From: Megalonaias nervosa
Taxonomy: Eukaryota > Mollusca > Bivalvia > Unionida > Unionidae
Assembly: GCA_016617855.1 (NCBI GenBank)
Contig: JAECUM010003672.1
Coordinates: 62,001 to 126,000, forward strand
DNA length: 64,000 bases
Direction: 5' to 3'
The position numbers and the translations under genes were made by a program. Below the pieces are notes generated by a model. The model had not been told where the DNA came from and did not search any database. It saw nothing but the letters and a program-made list of their open reading frames with translations. This document shows positions 1 to 8,903 of the stretch, piece by piece. Each line of letters begins with the position of its first letter. Positions within the stretch are counted from its first letter, which is position 1.

Positions 1-742
1 CAATGTGATAGACTTTTACAGAAACGAGAAATACTTAAAAACATATTAAGAATACTTATGGTGACTATAGACTTACTAATAGACTATTTCAACTGCTTAC
101 TTTGCTTTGAACTTTCTCAACTATATGCTTTAACTTATGATAAGCTTAGATAATTAGTATTAACATTGAGAATTAGTATTAAATTCACATTATTTGTAAA
201 TTTTTTATACACATGACATTAAAGTTTCTAAATGTATAAAACTGTATTGATCTAAACTAGGAATGCTAAATTTAACTTATGACGATGGAAATTGTGCAGC
301 ACGTGCACATGGTGCTCACTGTTGACAGCGCAGGTTGTGCGCGTGCGCCATGAACTAAAGGACTTGGACCTAGCTGAGCAGCTTATGCTATGATACTTAG
401 TTTTACATAGAAGATATTATGTTTTAAACTAGAATTATGATAGATTACCTACAATAATGAGAAATATTCATAAAGTTATTGTTTAATTTTTCTACTTCTC
501 CATAATAAAAGACAATGATAAAAGAATAAATAAAATAATCAATAACTAGAAATAGATCGAAATATAACGAATTTTGATGGTGTACAAACCCTATATCAAA
601 ATTATAAAAAGGAAATTTTGTTAAAGAAAATCACACGAGCACATACACTTGGATAAAATACAGAAACACATAAAAACCCTTTAACTTTAGAACAAGGGGG
701 TCCCTCAGACGATGTAAATTCTGAGAGGGACCACACCAATAA
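1..742. other. Left host flank of the Polinton, no gene seen
   Basis: AT-rich sequence without a recognisable open frame or gene. It holds a short GC-richer patch near 295-360 with one CACGTG and several GCGC dinucleotides. Nothing here is assigned to the element. Confidence 0.5.
699..732. repeat. Short imperfect hairpin just outside the left TIR
   Basis: GGTCCCTCAGA is followed 10 nt later by its near inverse TCTGAGAGGGACC (one AG insertion). It lies 11 nt outside the inferred element start and has no partner at the right end, so it is probably a feature of the insertion locus and not part of the TIR. Confidence 0.5.
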
Positions 743-855
743 AGGTAAGTGAAATTTGTTCTTTGCTTGACAGACTAGGAGATAGGTCCTTTATTTTGAC
801 AAGAAAATTTTTTTTTATTATTTCTTTCAGATTTTCAGAGGTAAATGAAGTTCTT
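743..855 (+). repeat. Left terminal inverted repeat
   Basis: The core 743-790 matches the reverse complement of 17157-17202 with two or three substitutions and a one-base indel, including the shared GCTTGACAGACTAGGAGATA. Weaker similarity continues to about 855 (shared GATTTTCA and GAGGTAAATG). TIRs of Polintons are synthesised by the protein-primed polymerase and bound by the integrase. Confidence 0.9.
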
Positions 856-1151
856 AAAGAACCTCTTCGCCAATAATTAATATTTCTACGGTAGCTACCA
901 GAAATAATTTGTCATCATGTTTATACAAATAAAATTTAACTTTTCCACTTGCTTTTCGACGACATCCAAATAACTCTCTCATTGTTACCCTGTTGATATA
1001 ATACTTATAACCTTTTTCAAAAACCTTCGAGTGGTTTAGGTCAATATTTATTTTGGTATATTTTTCTTGACTGATTGAATCGTGAAGATTACTATATTTT
1101 TATCCGAGATTGTCTCTCAACTTTTCAAGATAATCAAAATATTTCAAACAT
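854..1151 (-). pseudogene. Small degenerate Polinton ORF of unknown function
   Basis: A minus-strand reading frame of about 95 codons starts at ATG 1151, six bases past the polymerase stop, and ends at TAA 854-856. It needs one frame change after about five codons and contains one TAA about 15 codons later. The last about 75 codons are continuously open, basic and contain RELFGCRRKASGKVKFYLYK. Its tight spacing to the polymerase gene suggests a real gene. No family recognised. Confidence 0.4.
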
Positions 1152-1156
1152 TATTT

Positions 1157-4100
1157 CTAAAGTTTAGACAAAATTAATTGAATGTGTCGGTTTACGTAGT
1201 GTCCAATAGCTAGTGTATTAACCCCGTCTTCGCAATAGCGTTTGTCATCAAAATTACTTATCCCACGTTTTATAATTGTATCTGTTTCAAGTTTGTGATG
1301 ATTTGATCTAATAACATTTGTTTTAATAAAGCTGACATTATTGTTTAGTGCTGCTTTAAAATCATCAAATTTCATACATATTTTTACATACCCACGAGGA
1401 ATACCTTTTGCTTTTTTTGTCAGTTTATTGTCATCTAAAATTACGGCGTACATTTTACTTCTTAGTCCGACAAATTCCTTAACTGGCACAAACATAAATT
1501 CGTCCTTAAATTTACCAATAACTTTCTTGTTAGTTGGATCATGAAATTCACTACTCTCCGGATAGTCTGATAAATCAAATAAGTCACGGTGGTCATAAAT
1601 ATCCTTGTAGACATCATCACATTTTATATCATAAGCTAGTGAATCTGTATCGGTAAACAATAAGTTTGAATCTGGCCAGACTCTCTTAACAAACCCGTAG
1701 TGAAAATCGTACATCAACCACTTTGATATGTCCAATACCGACGCACCAACGTAAATAGGCTTATTTAACTTTAAATTTGTCTTTCGTCGCTGTATTGCAA
1801 CAAGATTTTCATTAAATATTTTCATACTGACAAAACCGTCATCGTTAACTAATTTATTCCTGCGATTTATGTCGTTTACAATCTCAATATTTACGCGTTT
1901 TCTGATATTTTCCAGTGTCTTACCAAATACGGAATTGTTCATAAGTTTAAAGAAGTTTTTCTCAAATTCAGTCCTAGAAGCTGCGCGACGTTTGGTATTT
2001 AAATCAATATAATCTGCCATCCAACGAGATTGTTTGAACTTTAACACGCGATGAACTGTCCTTAAGACTAAGCCGTGGTCGACTGCTTGTTTTAGGTTTC
2101 TGTAGTGCATCACGTAATTCTTCTTACCCAGTAAATTTGGAACTAGCTTATTCACAATCGAATTTTTTGCTGTTGTCGCTACCTGTTGTTCATGTGATAA
2201 TAAACTATAGTCTATTACTATCGACTCTGCACAAAACGGATAATCGTTATGTAGGTTGTGAAGTGGCTCAGGATAATCGAGATCAACTTCAACAGAATAA
2301 CTGATATCTTCTGGAAGATTTTTTTTCAGTTTCGCCTAGAAATTGATCTGGAATTATCCAATGAAATCCACTGCACGGCATTGGCTCTGACATTGCCCAA
2401 CTATATAAATTATTATTGTACAGATAAATAATATAATTAGATGGTTTATTAGGATTATAAGTTTTCAGATATTTATTATTAGCCACCGCGTACTTCTTCG
2501 ATATAACGCTAATTCCGCCTCTGATACCTTTTTCAATAAAATTAAACATATCAATGTCAGTTAAAAGATCCAATTCTATCTTACTTGTTTATAGCACAGC
2601 ATCCCGGGATAGTCCTGGAGCGGAATAATACCAACAAGGATCCAATTCACAATGTTCATGACTAACTCGACGAAAACTCTCGAAAACATCAGCTAACAAT
2701 AATACATCTGTTTTCAAATATAAATCATAATAATCACCAAATGTTTTACAAACAAATTTATTCCAAATTTCTTGTGCATAACTATATTCACCATCTGATA
2801 TACCTTCGCCTTTTAGCTGCGAATAAAATTTGTCTTTGCCAGGCAGAGAAGTTTCATCAATTCTGCTCCAATCGTGCAGGTATTCGTAAGGAAAAATACC
2901 TTTTTTTTTGTCAGATCGACGTAGTTTTCACCAAAGCAACTTTTTAGATTACTGAAATTGCTACAACCTTTTACAAGCTCATCTAATGATGCTGCCATAA
3001 ATTGCAGAGTGTCAGTGAAACGTAATTTGCCAAGAGTAACTGACATATACTTTTCAAAATTGTTTGGAATACATTTTATAATGTTTAGTTTAGATTTAAC
3101 CTCCTCGTTGCCAAAAGCTTCTACAATGATATGACTATCGTAACCACTAAAATTATGTAAGACGACAGGAATAAAATCAGGCGCATGGAATTTTAAATTG
3201 CAGTTGTTATGAGCTGCCCCGCGATACTGACCGGTCAGATGACAGTGATCGCGCACCTTATCATCAGTTAACAACTTCTCACAAATGTGACAATTAACTG
3301 CATTATCAAAATCAAGTTGTTGTTTGGATGCTATTTTCATTGGAGCTGTTTTGAATAACCTGTTGGAAATTTTATTAACTTCATCCATGAGATTTTTTAG
3401 TAGCCACACGGCCTGACTTTCAGATGCGCCATTGCTATATCTGTATAACTTTACTAGAACAGACATTTCATCATTAGCACAACAAACTACTTTGTAGGAA
3501 ACCCCGCAATTAACATGTTGTATTTTTCTTGTACTCGATTTATTTGGATTATTTTCTGCGCCGGCCACAGGAACAAGTAGACACTCAAAATCTGCATAAA
3601 TAACAAACGGAATACTTAGCTTATGATTATAATTTTTAAATTTGAATACTTTTTCTTTATCTGTTGGCATTGTTATTTTTTGAACATTAACACAATATTT
3701 AACATGCTCTTGCAGTTTTCCATCGCTAGAAAGACCGTGTAATCATCTGTAACAGAAATATTTTTTTCCGTAGCGCTTATTATACTGTCTGCCAACTAAC
3801 CCGTTAAAGTTTTTTATCCAGCAATAATGTCCTTTCTAAAATAACAAATTTATTGTCAACTGCGTAGCAGTCGCTGAGATGTATCTCGGGTAAACATTTT
3901 CTCGCTCATCTAGTCCGAAAATATTTACTGAAATATTGTTTTGTTTTTCAAACTTTGGTATCTGATTTTTCTGCCACTGGAAAAGTTATTCCGTCAAAAT
4001 CCAATTCGTTTCTGTACGGCAAATATTTTTCAACTTGGAGTTACAATTTTGAGGATGTCTTGCAGACAAAATCGCCCAGCGAAAACACTCATTGTCGCTG

Positions 4101-4642
4101 TTTTTGACATTTATACAACATTTTTGGTTTTTAATTTTTTGGGGTATATCAACGTAAGAACTACTGCGAAGTACGTTATATTTCATTGTGTGAAATAAAA
4201 CCTCCGTAATCATCTCAAATTTCCAACCTGATCCTGATGTGGTAAATTCCTCAAGCTTTTTGTTAATTTCTTGGTGTATTTCATTGGCAACTATGGCAAT
4301 ATTTGTTCCAGTTAATATTTTTCGTGATTTAGCTGTTAAATATGGCTCGGCAATTTCGCTGTCGAAATTTGTATTTTCAAAAATTATATCAAGTACGTCT
4401 TTTTCGATTGCACGTAACTTTGATAAAACTACATGATACTGCACTATTAGTTTGATACTTTTGTGAACTGCAAGTTCTTGCGTCACAATCGATTGTAAAA
4501 GATGAAATAAATTTGTGAAGTTAAAATGTGCTAAAACATTTTGATTATCAAATTTATAACTTTTATCATAGCCAGAAAATGCAGTAGCAATTTTTTCTGC
4601 TTTTATAAGGCTCTTATTGGCAATATCTCGCAATTTTAACAT
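1157..4642 (-). pseudogene. POLB: Protein-primed family B DNA polymerase, disrupted
   Basis: Replicative polymerase of the element. N-terminal segment 3986-4642 (218 codons, start ATG 4642) is helical and ends in a conserved-looking ECFRWAILSARHP stretch. 3671-3985 is coding-like but crossed by stops. 2813-3670 holds the 3'-5' exonuclease: Exo I YADFE, a CxxC...HCH...C metal-binding insert, and Exo II with NFSGYD. 2289-2573 holds palm motif A (NNNLYSWAMS). 1157-2155, open upstream to about 2335, holds NNSVFGKT (motif B) and FTDTDS (motif C, catalytic DTD intact). Breaks seen: frameshifts at T9 2901-2909 and T8 2319-2326, at least one more between 3671 and 3985, and TAA at 2589-2591. The motif A aspartate position is occupied by tyrosine. 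Total span about 1160 codons, normal for the family. Confidence 0.93.
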
Positions 4643-4717
4643 TATATATAATATATTTATATTTTAATTGGTTTTTATTTATTTTTCAATTAGAAATATA
4701 AATTTCTTATAAGTATA
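4643..4717. promoter_or_regulatory. Divergent intergenic region between POLB and the HNH gene
   Basis: Seventy-five bases separate the two start codons. They are almost pure A/T with TATATAATATATTTATA-like stretches that could serve as TATA elements in both directions. Promoter role is inferred from position and composition only. Confidence 0.3.
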
Positions 4718-5514
4718 ATGTCAGAAAATATAACAGCAGAAGAACAGGAAGAATATCACATACACCCTAAGTATAACTAGTACGCTGGAAATGCACTTGG
4801 TTTGGTTATTCATGTCAGATACGGACGACCTTTTGGTAAATTAACGCCAACTGGTTATAAGATTAGTGTAAAGGGAGATAGCGCAGATAGAATTAAAATG
4901 TTTAGAAAAGATTTTATTTACACATTATTTTGTGGAGATATTCCAGACGGACAGCGAGTCTGCAGAGTAAATGGCTCGATTATTGATGATAATATTGAAA
5001 ATTTATCATTGCAAAACGAATTCCAACTACATCCAGTATTTGATCTTTACGAAGCATCTGATAAGGGAATTATACGAAATAGAAAAACAAAAAATGTTAT
5101 TGGTTTTATGCAAAATAGTGGATATTTGATGGTGATGGTTCGTGGAACTAAAACAGATCAAGTTCATTATCTATCACATAGATTTATTTATGAAATATTT
5201 AACAGACCAATACCTAATGATTTGGATATTGATCATAAAAATGGCATTAAAATTGATAATAGGATTGAACATTTAGATTTAGTAACACCAAAAGAAAATA
5301 GCAGACGTGGGGATGCTGGTGGTGTTTGATATGCTAGACAAGTAATTTCAGTAAATCTAGAAACTGAAGACGAAATGAAATTTAAGTCAATAACATCTGC
5401 TGCAAAATATCATAAAATTCATCAGCAATCAGTAACAGATGTAGCTGACGGCAAAACTAAAACAGCAACGTCAACATCAACATTTGATAGATTTAGTTTT
5501 AAATATGATGATTA
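4718..5514 (+). pseudogene. HNH endonuclease (NUMOD-like N and C domains), two in-frame stops
   Basis: One continuous reading frame of 265 codons from ATG 4718 to TAA 5512, interrupted by TAG 4778-4780 and TGA 5327-5329. The middle part has a NUMOD4-like segment (FDLYEASDKGIIRNRKT), then an HNH core in which HRFIYEIF, DIDHKNG and DNRIEHLDLVT give the metal-binding His/Asn/His residues. After the TGA the frame continues with a NUMOD1/IENR1-like DNA-reading domain (SAAKYHKIHQQSV). This is the architecture of phage and homing-type HNH nucleases. It sits divergently beside POLB, between replication and integration genes. Role in the element is unknown: a selfish insertion or a processing nuclease. 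Confidence 0.85.
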
Positions 5515-5804
5515 ATGGTGTTTCTTAGCTCGGTCTTAGTAAGACTGTTGTGAGCAAACATTAAAATATCATCTTTATCAAATTTTAGTGTTAAAAATGC
5601 ACTATTATCAAGTATATTTTTTTTTTCTGCTGCTGTTAAAAGTACTTTATCAGATTCGCCTTGCGTTATAATAACATTAACCGAATAAGCACTATATCCC
5701 GACAAACATTTTCGTACTGCCTCCGCTAGTTCTTTGTAATTTAATATATCAACTTTCTGATGATATTTTACGTCAGGAGATTTTGTTTCGCCGGCCTTTA
5801 TTAT
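5499..5804 (-). CDS. Hypothetical Polinton protein of about 100 residues
   Basis: Open frame on the minus strand from after a TAA at 5805-5807 to the stop at 5499. No ATG is present at the open end; the first possible start codons are weak (TTG 5705), so the start is unresolved or lost. The last 15 bases overlap the 3' end of the convergent HNH gene. The product looks soluble and mixed alpha/beta (NYKELAEAVRKCLSGYSAYS, then SVNVIITQ). No family recognised. Confidence 0.45.
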   Translation of the reverse strand: MIKAGETKSPDVKYHQKVDILNYKELAEAVRKCLSGYSAYSVNVIITQGESDKVLLTAAEKKNILDNSAFLTLKFDKDDILMFAHNSLTKTELRNTINHHI

Positions 5805-5834
5805 TTATAAATTAGATAAAAAATATATTATAAC

Positions 5835-6391
5835 ATGAACTTAATGAAACGACTTGCTGATATTTATGCCTCTAGAGATACAATCGCCAACAATAAAATT
5901 ATCGACAACAATTTTATACCAAAATATAACGTTATCTCAGATAAATCTGTTGGTTATGGTGAAGATGATATTTTGTACAACAACGACGACTATGAAGATG
6001 AAGTAGCTGACGACGGCGACGCTGTCGTTGACAAAAAAAATTACAGCAGACCGACAACTGGACGATATAATATTAAATATCATATCACTAAAAAAATAAT
6101 AAATTTAGTTTTACTGTTGCCGAACAACAAATATTTTGGCAACTTATAAAACCTTTTCTTGGTGTAAAATTTTCAGGCCAGCAAAGGAGCATAAAATACG
6201 GTTTTAGTTTTGTTAAAATACTCAATTTCATGCCAGTCGATAATGAAAGAAAATTACATTTAATTTCCTTGTGTAGACCGGTCAAATGTAAATCTATACT
6301 TATGAAGTACGAGCAAATATTTATTTCAAAATTGACCGAGTTGGCACCGAAAACTATTAAATTTATTGCTATATCCGCGCCATTCAACTAA
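5835..6391 (+). pseudogene. Hypothetical Polinton protein with acidic middle, one frameshift
   Basis: ATG 5835 opens 104 codons with an acidic low-complexity centre (residues about 44-65, rich in Asp/Glu). At the A7 run 6090-6096 the frame changes, and a second open segment of about 95 codons (containing VAEQQIFWQLIKPFLGVKF) runs to TAA 6389-6391. The combined gene is about 185 codons and its 3' end overlaps the convergent integrase gene by about 65 bases. Function unknown. Confidence 0.55.
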
Positions 6392-7662
6392 ACTTCTGTT
6401 GCCGCGCTTCCTAATAACTTTTTCAATACGAATATATCTTGTTGTTTTCTGAAGTTCCTGCTCGTAAAAACTACCAGTGATAGATTCACCCGATAAATCT
6501 TTTAACGCATATGTCACTGGTATTGTTAAAAATACTTTATTAACAACAAATACTTCTTCGCTCCAGTTTTGAGTAAATCCTTTCTCGAACACCTTTTTCG
6601 TCAGAGAAATTCTAATTGTATCGCCAACTTCATATTTATGTCTGCGGCACATGTTTTCATTTGTTAATATCGGATTTTTAATTGCGTCGTTTGGTGACAT
6701 TTTCCTTTCGCCTAGCGAAAGGGATCTATGTTTCGTGTTATTATATTCGCCAACAATTTTCTGTAGATTGTCAATATATTTATTTGTATTTTTGGCTGTC
6801 AAATATTTGTTTTTTTTTTCGTTTAGTGTACGATTAAATCGCTCGACGACAACGCTCTTATCTTCATTTCCAGTGACATATTTTTTGATGTTATTTTGTT
6901 CGAAGAACTGCTCAAATATTTTATTAAAAAATTCTGCTCCATGATCAGCCCAGATTCTGTTTGGTTTTCTTTCTGTACTAACGATGACCTGTTTAAACGC
7001 AACAGTTACTGACGTTCCTGTCTTATCTGAAACTGGTACACTAAAAGCATATTTGTTAAAAACATCTACAACATTAAAAAGATATCTTTTATTATTGTTA
7101 AATTCAGATAGATTTGACATATCAACTAATCTATTACCCAGATATCGTCAACGACATTTGCGACAACCTTACGTCGTGGAAACTTATTTTTTTAGGTTTG
7201 TGTAGCTCTAACGCCAGATCATCATACCTACCGAGTCCTAATTTATATTTTGCTCCAATAAATCCCTGCACCAACTTTCTGTCAACACGCTTTCGCATAT
7301 TCACAGGTTTCATATTACGAAGTTCATCTAACATTACTTTATCACAGCCGTGCTTATCTTGTTCGCTATCACGATAACAAATGTCGTGGCGCATTGCTAT
7401 TGCATCAATTTGATTGTAAGGTTCTTGTCCTGGCAGGGGGTTATCGTTCTCGTTCAACTGTCTGTCCAGCGGATTATAAGGTCCAGTTTATTTATGGCCT
7501 GGCAATGTTCAACCGCCTTTTGGTTTTGGTAATTTGCCAATTAATTTATGCATATCTATACCTGTTCCAATTATTTCTCTGTTGTTGCATTGTTGACAGG
7601 ATGTAACAATTTTATTTTGTTCAAGACAGAGATCTCTGTCACAATCGCACTCGCATCGCGTT
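6326..7662 (-). pseudogene. INT: Cys-rich / phospholipase A2-like segment joined to DDE integrase with chromodomain, disrupted
   Basis: Reading 5'-3' on the minus strand: a Cys-rich head (7590-7662; CxCxC...C, then CQQC); GTGIDMHKLIGKL; then TGA 7509-7511 and TAA 7488-7490; then a viral PLA2-like domain (7370-7457) with PLPGQEPYN and the catalytic-type RHDICYRD. The frame runs on into ELHKPKK, shifts at T7 7187-7193, and continues as KFPRRKVVANVVDDIW, a typical integrase N-terminal lead. It shifts again near 7130-7140 and enters the RNase H-fold catalytic core (7120 down): Asp in VVDVFNKYAF, Asp in IWADHGAEF, Glu in VVERFNR, so the DDE triad is kept. The C-terminus has RIEKVIRKRGNRSLVEWRGYSNKFNS, a chromodomain, ending in a likely shifted tail. 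The integrase inserts the element; the PLA2-like domain resembles parvovirus-type capsid lipases. Whether PLA2 and integrase form one protein is inferred from the lack of any stop or start between them. Confidence 0.85.
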
Positions 7663-7667
7663 ATTTA

Positions 7668-7843
7668 TTAATCATCTACTAAAATAATCTTGTCAGGACA
7701 ACCCGCTCAGGACAACTTTCTTGTTTGCGATGATATTGCTGGTGATAATTTCTTTAAAAACATACTTTTTCTTTTTCCACAGATTGCACAAATACTTTTC
7801 AGCATCATTCTATCATTTTTTTTCTTTTTTTTTGTTTTTTCAT
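7668..7843 (-). pseudogene. Small lysine-rich protein with CxxC knuckle, one in-frame TGA
   Basis: ATG 7843 opens 58 codons to TAA 7668, broken by TGA 7707-7709. The N-terminus is a run of lysines, followed by SICAICGKRKSMF, a possible half zinc ribbon, and after the TGA a Cys-Pro-Asp-Lys segment that could supply a further ligand. It lies six bases upstream of the open end of the PLA2-integrase frame and on the same strand. Too short for a family call. Confidence 0.45.
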
Positions 7844-7888
7844 CGCTATTCTGTTTTAGTTTTGCACTTGAAACAATATGTTGATATT

Positions 7889-8290
7889 TTATATTTCTTG
7901 ATTATATAATATTGCAATCTCATCATTGTTAGCAGATGGTCGTTTATCAAATTGCAAATTAAACTTTAAAAAATCTGAATTTTTATTCATCTGTTTAATG
8001 AACATTATACAATAATATCCAGAAGCAGAAGTTCCAACAGGCTGAATTTGATTAGACGAGTAATTTATTATTTTATACTTGGACATGTATTTTTTTATTG
8101 CGTCACTTGGTGGAAGTCCAAATGAGTCAAAATAATTATTGCCGTAGATTACTACCCAATGTGTGCCAGATCCGTCATTGAATCTTGTATATTTATCACA
8201 CACGAGCCATCGGGAACATGACCTAGTTCATATTTAGAATAAACTCCACGAAATGTTTTACTTTTTTTAGTTTATCAAGTATATCAAAGT
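7889..8290 (-). pseudogene. PRO: Adenain-like maturation cysteine protease (peptidase C5), frameshifted N-terminus
   Basis: The 104-codon open part (7889-8203) carries GTHWVVIYG with the catalytic His, YFDSFG with the acidic residue, and SASGYYCIMF with the catalytic Cys, in the order and spacing of adenovirus-type proteases. Upstream pieces (LDKLKKVKH and FRGVYSKYELGHVP) lie in two other frames, separated by a shift at T7 8262-8268 and one near 8200-8210 in a GTGTGTG stretch. No clean start codon is seen near 8290. Such proteases mature the capsid. The catalytic part is intact; the N-terminal part is not. Confidence 0.85.
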
Positions 8291-8314
8291 TGCTTAACGC
8301 GGCCGTGGGAGGTT

Positions 8315-8476
8315 TCACCTCCTTGTTCCTGGCAATGTTAGTCCTCGGCCTATTCCCAACAGATTTGTCAGTAGACTTCCCGCTACTCCCGCCAGCAATG
8401 GTCCTATAAATCCGCCTTTCCGTTTTCGCGATCGCGTCTTTTGTTTAGTCTTTCTTAGCGTTTTTCTTTTGGGCAT
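8315..8476 (-). CDS. Small basic/hydrophobic virion protein (pX/pVI-like)
   Basis: ATG 8476 opens 53 codons. The first 20 residues are almost all Lys/Arg/Thr (KRKTLRKTKQKTRSRKRK), then a glycine-rich hydrophobic helix (GGFIGPLLAGVAGSLLTNLLG). This is the layout of small adenovirus-type core or minor capsid peptides that are cut by the protease, which is the next gene. The same frame is open upstream into the neighbouring protein, so the two are fused as read, but the internal ATG and independent composition suggest a separate gene. Confidence 0.7.
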   Translation of the reverse strand: MPKRKTLRKTKQKTRSRKRKGGFIGPLLAGVAGSLLTNLLGIGRGLTLPGTRR

Positions 8477-8493
8477 TATATTTATCTTTAGAT

Positions 8494-8875
8494 AAAAAAA
8501 TTTCTTTATTCCGTCTCCGGAGACAGCCTTTTTCGTTGCGCCAGATATTGCGCCAGACGCTGCTGCTAATCCTAATGTACCAGGTACTGGCAAAATTTTA
8601 GGTATTAACGTTCTGGCCATTACAGATAGTGTCGGGCCAAAGAAACCACCTTGTTTTGACATTGCTGTTATTTGTGTAGCACTTAAATTTAAAAGAAAAA
8701 GTTTTTTGCGATCGTATTTATTTATTTGTTTTTTGGTCAGCATTAATTTTGTTAAAGTACCTTTGTCTCCATATTTTATTTTTAATGATACCTGCCTCTG
8801 CTTTGCAATACCTTGTCGGAGTTTTCTAACTTGACCATCAGTCAAATATATTTCTTTTACAACATATTTTGTCAT
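8494..8875 (-). CDS. Minor virion protein with LTxxQ repeats and hydrophobic tail
   Basis: ATG 8875 begins MTKYVVKEIYLTDGQVRKL. Three similar modules appear: LTDGQVRKL, LTKKQINKY and LSATQITAM, then GGFFGPTLSVMARTLIPKILPVPGTLGLAAASGA, a membrane-active-like segment. About 125 residues. The frame is open a further 23 codons upstream, but those overlap the MCP C-terminus, so ATG 8875 is preferred. No stop separates it from the downstream 53-codon protein. A single-base change at the A7 run 8494-8500 could explain loss of its own stop. Probably a minor capsid or core protein; exact homology not established. Confidence 0.6.
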
Positions 8876-8903
8876 TATATAACGATGACAGATTAAACTA
8901 AAC

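Noticed and set aside
5327..7709. TGA read as an amino acid in the Polinton (recoding)
   Set aside because: TAA and TAG also interrupt reading frames, intact genes end with ordinary stops, and neighbouring frameshifts show decay.
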